Part shown: piece after piece, positions 1 through 5,762 of the stretch
Layout of the letters: each line of letters opens with the position of its first letter
Numbering within the stretch: the first letter of the stretch is position 1
Assembly: GCA_000995845.1 (NCBI GenBank)
Contig: LCEZ01000046.1
Location: 793 to 6,554 of the forward strand
DNA length: 5,762 bases
Direction of reading: 5' to 3'
Source of the DNA: Parcubacteria group bacterium GW2011_GWD2_43_10
Lineage (GTDB): Bacteria; Patescibacteriota; Patescibacteriia; Veblenbacterales; UBA10138
Made by a program: the position numbers and the translations under genes
The notes under the pieces: generated by a model
Told to the model about the DNA's origin: nothing
Database searches by the model: none
What the model saw: the letters and a program-made list of their open reading frames with translations, nothing else

Positions 1-1669
1 TCAGGTGCTCTTTAAAAGGTTCATAGAATTCGCGTATTACTGGTACCCACTCGGTTTTACCTTCGGCAATGTCGTCAAGTTCGCCCTCTATTTTGGCAGT
101 AAAAGCATAATCAACCACTTCAGGGAAATGTTCTACTAATAAATCGCTTACTAGGAAAGCCAAATCAGTTGGTTTTAATCGTCGCAGGAATCGTTCCACA
201 TAGCCACGGGCGATAACTGTGCCAATAGTTGGTGCATAAGTGGAAGGCCGGCCAATGCCGTAGCTTTCCAAAGCCTTAACTAGAGTAGCGTCCGAATAGC
301 GCGCTGGTGGTTCAGTAAAATGTTGTTCAGGTGTAAGGGAGACGAGCTTTACTTTATCGCCTTCTTTTACTTCGGGTAAAAGCGAATCTTCCCTTTTTTC
401 CTGCCAGACCTTTAAGAAGCCATCAAATGTCAGCCTGGAACCAGTGGCTCGGAAAGTAGCGCGTCCGCCAGCAATATTTACACCGATACCATCAAATTCA
501 GCCTCAGGCATTTGGCTGGCCACCGCCCGCCGCCAAATAAGATTGTACAATCGCCATTCTGGAGTTTTCATATCAGCTTTAACGGCATCAGGGTGGCGAT
601 TGATATCAGTTGGGCGTATAGCTTCGTGGGCTTCTTGGGCATTTTTTGATTTAGTAGCATAGCGCCTAGCACCATTAGCATAATTTGAACCGAATTCCTG
701 ACTGATGTAAGTTTGTGCTTCGTGCAAAAACTTTTCTGCTAGATTAGTGGAATCGGTGCGCATGTAGGTGATTAAACCTACTGAGCCTTCGGACAATTCA
801 ATACCTTCATACAGCCGTTGTGCCAGCATCATAGTCTGCGTGGCTGAGTAACCTAAACGTCGGTTGGCATCTTGTTGCAGAGTGGAGGTGATATAAGGCG
901 CTAGGGGAGAGCGCTTAGTTTTCTTTTGTTCCACCTCAGCTACTTGCCAGGCGGGTACATTATTTAATTCATCAACTATATTCTTCGCTGAAGATTCATC
1001 AGTGAAGGCAAATTTATCTACCGTTTTGCCATCTAAATTTTGCAAGAGAGCGGGAAATTCTTTTTTATCAGCGGCAAATTGAGCAGTAATACTCCAGTAT
1101 TCCTGTTTGTTAAAAGATTGAATTTCGCGTTCCCGTTCCACAATTAGCCTAACCGCCGCTGATTGCACCCGGCCAGCCGACAGTCCGCGCGCCACTTTTT
1201 TCCATAAGAAAGGCGAAAGTTCGTAGCCAACTAGCCGGTCAAGCACGCGCCGGGCTTGCTGGGCATTAATTAAGGAAATATCAAGTTCGCGCGGTGATTC
1301 TAAGGCCTGACGTACAGCATGTTCGGTTATTTCATGGAAAGCAATCCTTTTTAGTGGTGCGGATGTCTTATTTAATATATGGGATAAGTGCCAGGCAATG
1401 GCTTCGCCTTCACGGTCTTCGTCAGTTGCCAGATAGATAATGGAAGCTTTTTTAGCTTGAGCCTTGAGTTCACTAATGGCCTTTTTTGCCCGCGGCGGCT
1501 CAATATATTGGGGGGTGAAATCATGCTCCACATCCACGCCTAATTTTGATTTAGGCAGATCACGCACGTGCCCGTAAGATGAGGTGACAGCGAATTCTGA
1601 ACCCAAAAAACGGCCAATGGTTCTGGCTTTAGTCGGGGATTCAACAATTATTAAATTTGTTTCCGGCAT
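1..1669 (-). CDS. topA: DNA topoisomerase I (type IA), N-terminal 556 residues, cut by the left window edge
   Basis: TopA relaxes negatively supercoiled DNA by nicking one strand through a 5'-phosphotyrosine, passing the other strand and resealing. Reading back from the ATG at 1669, the protein opens with the Toprim strand MPETNLIIVESPTKA (Glu10, Lys14). The Mg-binding DxDxE follows in LATDEDREGEAIAWHL (Asp83, Asp85, Glu87). Next come AQQARRVLDRLVGYELSPFL, the type IA motif SAGRVQS (Gly166-Ser170), the catalytic tyrosine in LITYMRTDST (Tyr302), NAQEAHEAIRPT (His348) and GIGRPSTYAPTIG (from Gly471). All key residues are present and no frameshift is seen. The frame is open to the edge, so the rest of the core and any C-terminal zinc ribbons lie outside. 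The start is set by the family N-terminus, although no strong Shine-Dalgarno precedes it. It lies 85 bp downstream of dprA on the same strand and seems to have its own promoter. Family assignment is essentially certain. Confidence 0.97.
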   Translation of the reverse strand, partial: MPETNLIIVESPTKARTIGRFLGSEFAVTSSYGHVRDLPKSKLGVDVEHDFTPQYIEPPRAKKAISELKAQAKKASIIYLATDEDREGEAIAWHLSHILNKTSAPLKRIAFHEITEHAVRQALESPRELDISLINAQQARRVLDRLVGYELSPFLWKKVARGLSAGRVQSAAVRLIVEREREIQSFNKQEYWSITAQFAADKKEFPALLQNLDGKTVDKFAFTDESSAKNIVDELNNVPAWQVAEVEQKKTKRSPLAPYITSTLQQDANRRLGYSATQTMMLAQRLYEGIELSEGSVGLITYMRTDSTNLAEKFLHEAQTYISQEFGSNYANGARRYATKSKNAQEAHEAIRPTDINRHPDAVKADMKTPEWRLYNLIWRRAVASQMPEAEFDGIGVNIAGGRATFRATGSRLTFDGFLKVWQEKREDSLLPEVKEGDKVKLVSLTPEQHFTEPPARYSDATLVKALESYGIGRPSTYAPTIGTVIARGYVERFLRRLKPTDLAFLVSDLLVEHFPEVVDYAFTAKIEGELDDIAEGKTEWVPVIREFYEPFKEHL

Positions 1670-1691
1670 TTACTTATAAATAACTCAACAC

Positions 1692-1707
1692 TAAACAAAC
1701 TTGTTTA
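1692..1707. promoter_or_regulatory. Perfect 7-bp inverted repeat over the topA -10/start site, possible operator
   Basis: TAAACAA (1692-1698) and TTGTTTA (1701-1707) are exact reverse complements separated by two bases. The 16-bp palindrome covers most of the predicted topA -10 and start site, a usual place for a repressor site. It is AT-rich, so chance is a real alternative, and no regulator gene is visible nearby. Confidence 0.3.
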
Positions 1708-1733
1708 TAGCATACAAGTATTAAATTTGGCAA
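1704..1733 (-). promoter_or_regulatory. Predicted sigma70-type promoter of topA, extended -10
   Basis: On the minus strand, TTGCCA (1733-1728, five of six matches to TTGACA) is followed after 18 bases by TATAAA (1709-1704, five of six matches to TATAAT). TGC directly precedes the -10, giving an extended -10 element. Transcription would start near 1697, leaving a leader of about 28 bases before the topA ATG. This suggests topA can be transcribed independently of dprA. The elements are seen in the sequence; activity is inferred. Confidence 0.6.
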
Positions 1734-1752
1734 TGTTATTAAGTTTTTGCCA
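1728..1752 (-). other. Weak stem-loop between dprA and topA
   Basis: On the minus strand, TGGCAA (1752-1747) just after the dprA stop pairs with TTGCCA (1733-1728) around a 13-base loop. The distal arm is the predicted topA -35. There is no U-run after it, so it is a poor intrinsic terminator; some read-through from dprA into topA is plausible. Confidence 0.25.
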
Positions 1753-1754
1753 GA

Positions 1755-2840
1755 TTATTTTAGCCGTCGGTATCGCCCGCTGCCTTCATCTTTTAAATAG
1801 CCTTTTAACTCAAGTAAAGTCAGGCCGGAAGTCAGGTTGCTGGCTGGTAAATTAAGCAATCGGACCAAAGTTTCCAAGTGAGTTGGCTCGTACGGCAATT
1901 TTTCCAGCAGGCTTTGTAAATCAGCTGTCAGGGGCTCCCGGGCAGCAGTTGTTTCTGCTTTTAAACCAAAGGCTGACAAAACATCACTGGCCTCAGTAAT
2001 TAAATGAGCTCCTTGTTTAAGCAGTTCGTTGGTACCAACAGAAGCGGGCGAGGTGGCGTTACCAGGCACAGCAAAAACTTCCCGATTTGCTTCTAGGGCG
2101 TGTTTGGCTGTCAGCAGTGCACCAGAAGTTTTAGCTGCCTCAATCACGATTGTACCTTGAGCCAGGCCGGCAATAATGCGATTGCGAAATGGAAAATTCT
2201 GTTTTAAGGGAGCAGTCTGTGGTGGAAATTCTGAAATCCATAAGCCACCCTTATCTAGAATTTCATTCGCTAGCTTATGATTAGCTGAGGGATAAATTTG
2301 ATCCAAGCCCGAAGCCATGACCGCCGCAGTTTTTCCACCAGCTTCAATCGTAGCTTTATGAGCAGACGCATCTATACCATAAGCCAAGCCTGAAATTATA
2401 GTTACCCCAACTTGCGCTAGAGTGTTTGCAATTTCGCGGGCCATTGTCAGTCCATAGCTAGTGGCTCGGCGGCTACCAACAATTGCTAAACAAAGATTTT
2501 CTAAAATCTTTAAGTCGCCGCGGATAAATAACAAAGCCGGCGGATCATAAATTTCTTTAAGCAACTTAGGATAAATTGGATCAGCTATCGTCACAACTTC
2601 TAGTTGCAGTTTCTCTATTTCCTGATAGCTCGCGGCCACATCTATTTTTTGCCGGTGGGCAATAATAGCCTGAACCAGACTGGTTTCCAGGCCAGCTTGT
2701 TTAAGTTCGCCCGCGCTAGCTTGCCAAGCTTCGGCCATAGTAGGGAAGTGTGAACGCAGTAAAGCAAAGCCCTTTGGCCCCAATTTAGGCAATCTCGCGA
2801 AAGCTACATAATAGGCTGAATTTTGATTTCCACTTGACAT
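1755..2840 (-). CDS. dprA: DNA-processing protein DprA/Smf, complete
   Basis: DprA binds incoming single-stranded DNA in the cytoplasm and loads RecA on it during natural transformation; it is also present in many bacteria not known to be competent. The 361-residue protein has a usual three-part form. Residues 1-65 look like a helix-hairpin-helix/SAM-like region (ARLPKLGPKGFALL). About 75-290 form the Rossmann-like DprA core, with LAIVGSRRATSYG (118-130), IISGLAYGIDASAH (148-161), FPFRNRIIAGL (216-226), EAAKTSGALLTA (234-245) and VPGN (258-261). About 300-361 resemble the C-terminal winged-helix (DML1-like) domain. The core motifs are intact, with no frameshift. The ATG at 2840 is the only ATG near the start of the frame, but no clear Shine-Dalgarno precedes it. 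topA follows on the same strand, a neighbour pair known from other bacteria. The product name is certain; a role in DNA uptake here is not shown, as no com or pil genes are in view. Confidence 0.96.
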   Translation of the reverse strand: MSSGNQNSAYYVAFARLPKLGPKGFALLRSHFPTMAEAWQASAGELKQAGLETSLVQAIIAHRQKIDVAASYQEIEKLQLEVVTIADPIYPKLLKEIYDPPALLFIRGDLKILENLCLAIVGSRRATSYGLTMAREIANTLAQVGVTIISGLAYGIDASAHKATIEAGGKTAAVMASGLDQIYPSANHKLANEILDKGGLWISEFPPQTAPLKQNFPFRNRIIAGLAQGTIVIEAAKTSGALLTAKHALEANREVFAVPGNATSPASVGTNELLKQGAHLITEASDVLSAFGLKAETTAAREPLTADLQSLLEKLPYEPTHLETLVRLLNLPASNLTSGLTLLELKGYLKDEGSGRYRRLK

Positions 2841-2862
2841 AAGTTTTTGGGCAATGTAGATA

Positions 2863-2892
2863 TGTATATGCTGTAACCTTGGTGGCAGTTAA
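2863..2892 (-). promoter_or_regulatory. Weak candidate promoter for dprA
   Basis: On the minus strand, TTAACT (2892-2887) and TATACA (2868-2863) are separated by 18 bases, each matching four of six consensus positions. The start would fall near 2855, leaving only about 15 bases before the dprA ATG. It is offered because dprA is the first gene of its run and needs a promoter here; the match is modest. Confidence 0.35.
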
Positions 2893-2901
2893 GCTACCAG
2901 G
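2878..2901 (+). other. Stem-loop in the divergent dprA / zinc-ribbon intergenic region
   Basis: Positions 2878-2886 pair with 2893-2901 as a 9-bp stem closing the loop AGTTAA. Two pairs are G-U when read as plus-strand RNA; on the minus strand they would be C/A mismatches. If it is an RNA structure it therefore fits a plus-strand leader of the zinc-ribbon gene better. No U-run follows, so it is not an intrinsic terminator. Its loop coincides with the candidate dprA -35, so a DNA-level regulatory site is also possible. Confidence 0.35.
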
Positions 2902-2957
2902 CCAGTAATCTAAAAGTATTAACATAAATTATCCATATCTAGCAAGTGGATAGTTTT

Positions 2958-2963
2958 AAAGGA
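2958..2963 (+). promoter_or_regulatory. Shine-Dalgarno site of the zinc-ribbon gene
   Basis: AAAGGA lies seven bases before the ATG at 2971, a good position for a ribosome binding site. It supports this small ORF as a translated gene. It contrasts with topA and dprA, which lack a comparable motif. I found no convincing -35/-10 pair for this gene. Confidence 0.6.
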
Positions 2964-2970
2964 TTAAATT

Positions 2971-3231
2971 ATGCAAAAATTTGATGATGAAGATAATTAT
3001 GGTGTTTTTAATCCCCCAGAAGGGATTAAAAAATATCCAGAGCAATGCCCCAAATGTTTAGGCCCGAGTCTTGATAATTCTGAAATCTGTCCAAACTGTG
3101 GAATTGATTTTAATGATCTTGAACCAGAAAAGTCTGAGTCTGATGCTCAAAACAAGATCAACCAACAAGACCAAGATGATGATAATGTTCCTTTATCAGA
3201 TATAGAAGCTGGCGGTGACGAAGGGCTATAA
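2971..3231 (+). CDS. Small acidic zinc-ribbon protein, function unknown
   Basis: This 86-residue protein matches no named family that I recognise. Two CxxC knuckles, CPKC (Cys26-Cys29) and CPNC (Cys40-Cys43), are spaced ten residues apart, a typical zinc-ribbon (rubredoxin-knuckle) layout likely to bind one zinc ion. The flanks are strongly acidic and look disordered: 22 Asp/Glu against six Lys and no Arg, including the run DQDDD near 67-71. There is no signal peptide or membrane segment, so it is probably cytosolic. Such acidity argues against simple nucleic-acid binding and suggests a protein partner, but that is inference. It is transcribed away from dprA and toward mfd, and appears monocistronic with its own Shine-Dalgarno and a terminator 20 bases after its stop. 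It is visibly more AT-rich than its neighbours. That it is a real gene is likely; its function is open. Confidence 0.8.
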   Translation: MQKFDDEDNYGVFNPPEGIKKYPEQCPKCLGPSLDNSEICPNCGIDFNDLEPEKSESDAQNKINQQDQDDDNVPLSDIEAGGDEGL

Positions 3232-3250
3232 ATAATTTTTAGTGTGCAGT

Positions 3251-3280
3251 AAACACTCCACTTTAAAGTTGAGTGTTTTT
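3251..3280. terminator. Intrinsic terminator between convergent genes, probably bidirectional
   Basis: AAACACTC (3251-3258) pairs perfectly with GAGTGTTT (3271-3278). After one mismatch the stem continues with ACTT/AAGT-type pairs. On the plus strand it runs into TTTTT (3276-3280) and then TTTT (3283-3286), a proper terminator for the zinc-ribbon gene. On the minus strand the hairpin follows directly after the mfd TAA (3281-3279) but lacks a long U-run, so it would be weaker for mfd. Confidence 0.75.
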
Positions 3281-5660
3281 AGTTTTGTAGTAACTTTAGA
3301 CTTTGCTTAAGCCATGGTATCCAAGCGCCGGCGGCCAATGGGTGTTCGGCTTGCCAAGTTGATTCCACTTTGTGCCAATTATCATCAAATTCAGTCAGGC
3401 GCTCAATTAATTCTGGTGCAGGAGTTTCTAAAAATCTAATAGAGAATTTGCCTTGCTGTTCTTGGTGCCAACAAGTGACTTCTTGCAGCCTAGCAACTTC
3501 GGCTAATAATTTTATTTCCAGCAGAGTCAGCAGATTTTTAAATAATCTATCAGTTTTATCTTCGTTTAGTGGTCGGCCAATAAGTTCTTGGGCAGTTGAT
3601 AACAATTCAGACGGCTCGCGAATACTAGCCAAGCGCTGATAAAGATTAATGCGCGCCTCTTCGGCTGGTACCAGTTCGGGTAAGATCCTACCTTCGAGCG
3701 GCAGAGTCAACCTAACCTCTGGAATGTTTGGTAATTGTTGGCCTGAACGTTGTTCGGCAATAGCGTCCGCTAGCATTTGTCCATAAAGATGCAAACCAAC
3801 CGCGGATACCTGGCCGTGTTGTTGATAGCCTAAAATTGCACCAGCACCCCTTAATTCGAGATCACGCAAAGCTAAGCTCAGTCCGCCGCCAAGCTCTTCG
3901 GTTTGAGCTAAGGCTTCCAGTCTTTTTTCAGACACGGCGGTTGGTTTGCTGGTAGTTAGAAAATAAGCATAAGCCTGAACCAGGCCTCGCCCCACCCGGC
4001 CTTTCAGCTGGTATAAATCAGCTAAGCCGAATTTTTGTGTATTTTCTACTATTAAAGTATTAACATTAGGCAAATCTAAGCCATTTTCAATAATTGAAGT
4101 AGCTAGCAAAAGTTCCAGTTCACCATTATCAAAGGCGCGCATGGTGGCAGCAACTTGCTGAGGAGATTTTTGGCCATGCACTATTCCTATTTTGAGTTTA
4201 GGAAATATATTTTTTAATACACTGGCAGCTGCGGGCAAGTCTTTAACCCTGGGCACCAGGTAAAAAATTTGCCCATGTCTATCAAGCTCGTGGCTTATTG
4301 CTTGTTTAATAATATCTTCATGTCGTGAACTGAAAATCATTTTAACCGCCTGTCGGCCAACCGGGGGGCTTAAAATAATGGAAAGATCCCTAAGGCTTGA
4401 GACCGCTAAATTGAGAGTACGGGGAATCGGTGTGGCTGATAAAGCCAAGACATGCACTGAGGGTTTGAGCGCTCGTAATTTTTCTTTTTGCTTCACCCCA
4501 AAGCGCTGTTCTTCATCTATTATCAGCAGACCCAAATGATTGAATTTAACATCATCAGTCAGCAGACGATGGGTGCCAATTATTAAATCAATTTTTCCCG
4601 AAGTTAAGGCTGCCAAAGTTTGCTTTATACTTGAGGTTGTTTGCGCCCGAGAAACCAGCCCGATTTTTATACCATAACTGGAGAGTCTGGCTGAAAATGT
4701 ATCAAAGTGCTGTTGGGCTAAGATTGTGGTTGGGGCTAACACCGCAACTTGACAACCATTGAATACAGCGCGGGCACTGGCTCTGATGGCTAATTCAGTT
4801 TTGCCAAAACCAACATCACCGCAGATCAACCTGTCCATTGGTTGGTGTCCGGATAAATCAGCCCCAATTTCAGCCCAGGTTTTTAATTGATCAGGCGTGA
4901 GCGGATAAGCAAAAGTAGAAGCAATAAGTTCTTCTTCCGGAAAAGATTGCCAGGGTTTAATCTGCGCTACATGACGTTTAGCATAAAGGTTGAGCAGTTC
5001 GCGGGCGAGGATGGCAGTTTCGGCCTTAACTTTTTTTTGCACCCCGAACCAATGAGCGCTGGAAAGTCGTTCCAGAGGAGGATGAGGTGACCCTAGGTAG
5101 TGAGATAACCTGTCGGTGTGCTCGATTGGTACAAAAAGTTTGTCGCTGGCGGCATATTCAATCAGGAAATATTCACGAGGGTTACCGTCCTGGATTTTTT
5201 CAGTCAGACCACCAAATCGTCCGATGCCGTGATCAATATGTACCAGATAATCGCCCGTCCGGAGTTTGGCATAAGAGGCTAAGGAGCGCCGGTAAAATTT
5301 GCGGCTGCTGCCATAGAGCTCATGATCGGTTAGGTAATGAGTCTGGGAAGCTTTATCAGTAAAACCAGTCAGACATTCGGCCGCCCCGGCAGTAATTTCA
5401 ACCATAGCTGGCAAGGGAATATCTGCTGGCAGATTTTTAAGCAGACGATACGGCGCAGCTGACAGTAGAATTACCTTTTCTTCAGTATTTTTTGTTTGTA
5501 ACCAGCGGGAAAATTCCAGCCATTGTTTGGCAAATAAAGGAACCGGATTAAAGAGTTTGTTAGTGGCAGTTGGCCTAATAGTCAGTTGCCGCTGATGCCC
5601 AGGCAAGAAATTTTCCGGCAAGCCTATTAGGGTATGGTCAGGTGAGATAAAATTTGCCAA
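3279..5660 (-). CDS. mfd: Transcription-repair coupling factor Mfd, lacking its N-terminal UvrB-like module (apparently disrupted by an insertion sequence)
   Basis: Mfd is an ATP-driven translocase that displaces RNA polymerase stalled at lesions and recruits UvrA for nucleotide excision repair. This 793-residue ORF has the RNA polymerase-interaction domain (about 130-190, DYLVHIDHGIGRFGGL). Helicase motifs follow: Walker A GDVGFGKTE (281-289), DEEQ (382-385), SAT (408-410), HGQ (495-497), TSIIENGLDLP (521-531) and GRVGRG (554-559). Then come the translocation motif region LELRGAGAILG (601-611) and the C-terminal D7 domain (about 645-793). Typical Mfd is about 1,050-1,180 residues. Here homology begins inside the D1b part of the N-terminal module (ANFISPDHTLIGLPEN), so domains D1a and D2, the UvrA-binding part, are missing. 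The listed start is TTG at 5660 with no Shine-Dalgarno; the frame is open back to a TGA at 5720-5718. The first internal ATG is codon 86 (5405). A transposase end sits immediately upstream. It may be a pseudogene or yield a truncated translocase; family identity is certain. Confidence 0.9.
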   Translation of the reverse strand: MANFISPDHTLIGLPENFLPGHQRQLTIRPTATNKLFNPVPLFAKQWLEFSRWLQTKNTEEKVILLSAAPYRLLKNLPADIPLPAMVEITAGAAECLTGFTDKASQTHYLTDHELYGSSRKFYRRSLASYAKLRTGDYLVHIDHGIGRFGGLTEKIQDGNPREYFLIEYAASDKLFVPIEHTDRLSHYLGSPHPPLERLSSAHWFGVQKKVKAETAILARELLNLYAKRHVAQIKPWQSFPEEELIASTFAYPLTPDQLKTWAEIGADLSGHQPMDRLICGDVGFGKTELAIRASARAVFNGCQVAVLAPTTILAQQHFDTFSARLSSYGIKIGLVSRAQTTSSIKQTLAALTSGKIDLIIGTHRLLTDDVKFNHLGLLIIDEEQRFGVKQKEKLRALKPSVHVLALSATPIPRTLNLAVSSLRDLSIILSPPVGRQAVKMIFSSRHEDIIKQAISHELDRHGQIFYLVPRVKDLPAAASVLKNIFPKLKIGIVHGQKSPQQVAATMRAFDNGELELLLATSIIENGLDLPNVNTLIVENTQKFGLADLYQLKGRVGRGLVQAYAYFLTTSKPTAVSEKRLEALAQTEELGGGLSLALRDLELRGAGAILGYQQHGQVSAVGLHLYGQMLADAIAEQRSGQQLPNIPEVRLTLPLEGRILPELVPAEEARINLYQRLASIREPSELLSTAQELIGRPLNEDKTDRLFKNLLTLLEIKLLAEVARLQEVTCWHQEQQGKFSIRFLETPAPELIERLTEFDDNWHKVESTWQAEHPLAAGAWIPWLKQSLKLLQN

Positions 5661-5664
5661 CGAA

Positions 5665-5762
5665 TGTTTTAACCACAGACATTTGTCGGTTTGTTGATTG
5701 ATAATAATTCTAGCATTTCATTTGGCGTTTTTCCATTTAAACCACAGTGTTCAAGGTTGTTG
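5665..5762 (-). mobile_element. Terminal part of an insertion sequence (IS481/IS3-like), cut by the right window edge
   Basis: The region holds the 3' end of a DDE transposase and lies directly against a broken mfd. A likely element tip is at 5665: read inward on the plus strand it starts TGTTTTAACCACAGACATT, and read outward on the minus strand it ends in CA, the TG...CA ends common for this transposase class. The exact boundary, the partner inverted repeat and the target duplication cannot be confirmed because the other end lies outside. Confidence 0.6.
5669..5762 (-). CDS. Transposase, DDE integrase-core (IS481/IS3-like), C-terminal 30 residues only
   Basis: On the minus strand an open frame enters from the right edge and ends at TAA (5671-5669). 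It includes NNLEHCGLNGKTPNEMLELL and then SINKPTNVCG. The pattern YN-x-x-R/E-x-H-x-GLNGKTP-x-E-x-L is characteristic of the extreme C-terminus of integrase-core (rve) transposases of the IS481 and IS3 groups, just after the catalytic Glu helix. The DDE residues themselves lie outside the window. The frame differs from that of mfd and its stop lies only eight bases before the apparent mfd TTG. With just 30 residues visible, assignment to a particular IS family is tentative, and it is not possible to say whether the transposase is intact. Confidence 0.7.
   Translation of the reverse strand, partial: NNLEHCGLNGKTPNEMLELLSINKPTNVCG

Noticed and set aside
444..662. 72-codon plus-strand open frame
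   Set aside because: It lies wholly inside topA on the opposite strand, with low-complexity composition and no recognisable domain; the topA motifs are unambiguous here.
1741..2857. Shared words AAGTTTTTG and GGCAATGT downstream of dprA (1729-1749) and upstream of it (2841-2857), as a possible direct repeat flanking dprA
   Set aside because: The words occur in different order and spacing and are short and AT-rich; chance is sufficient and there is no sign of a mobile unit around dprA.
3370..3639. 89-codon plus-strand open frame
   Set aside because: Antisense to the mfd C-terminal domain, with no ribosome binding site or domain; a shadow frame.
4887..5362. Two overlapping plus-strand open frames (4887-5090 and 5087-5362)
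   Set aside because: Both are antisense to the mfd RNA polymerase-interaction and linker regions, and neither has family-like sequence.
5661..5762. Alternative genetic code (TGA read as Gly, as in some candidate phyla) that would extend mfd upstream through the TGA at 5720-5718
   Set aside because: Codons upstream of that TGA do not resemble Mfd and are an out-of-frame reading of the transposase. No in-frame TGA occurs in topA, dprA or the rest of mfd.
1..5762. CRISPR array, tRNA/rRNA gene, toxin-antitoxin or defence cassette
   Set aside because: No regularly spaced repeats, no tRNA-like folds or rRNA signatures, and no paired small genes; nearly all the sequence is accounted for by housekeeping genes.

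Overview
The window looks bacterial and carries housekeeping DNA-metabolism genes. Base composition is moderately AT-rich by eye, and every stop codon visible at a gene end is TAA. The paired dprA-topA order occurs in many bacteria, including Firmicutes and candidate-phyla (Patescibacteria-like) genomes. Lineage cannot be fixed from sequence alone; a metagenome-derived candidate-phylum bacterium is a guess only.

Layout, left to right: (1) positions 1-1669, minus strand: the first 556 codons of topA (DNA topoisomerase I), whose C-terminus runs off the left edge. (2) 1670-1754: a short gap with a good extended -10 promoter for topA and a palindrome over its -10. (3) 1755-2840, minus: complete dprA/smf. 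(4) 2841-2970: a divergent intergenic region with a stem-loop and a weak dprA promoter candidate. (5) 2971-3231, plus: a small, very acidic four-cysteine zinc-ribbon protein of unknown function with a clear ribosome binding site. (6) 3232-3278: a bidirectional-looking terminator hairpin between convergent genes. (7) 3279-5660, minus: the C-terminal two thirds or more of mfd (transcription-repair coupling factor), with RNA polymerase-interaction, helicase and C-terminal domains but no UvrB-like N-terminal module. (8) 5669-5762, minus: the last 30 codons of an IS481/IS3-type (DDE integrase-core) transposase, cut by the right edge.

The main discovery is at the right end. The mfd reading frame resumes mid-domain a few bases after the transposase stop, on the same strand. 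The simplest reading is that an insertion sequence has landed in mfd and separated its N-terminal module from the translocase. The apparent TTG start of the remaining ORF has no Shine-Dalgarno sequence and is probably not a native start.

Functionally, TopA (supercoiling relaxation), DprA (loading RecA on incoming single-stranded DNA) and Mfd (clearing stalled RNA polymerase and recruiting repair) all act on DNA topology, recombination or repair, but the layout does not suggest one dedicated operon. I see no tRNA, rRNA, CRISPR array or defence cassette, and no convincing novel multi-gene system.
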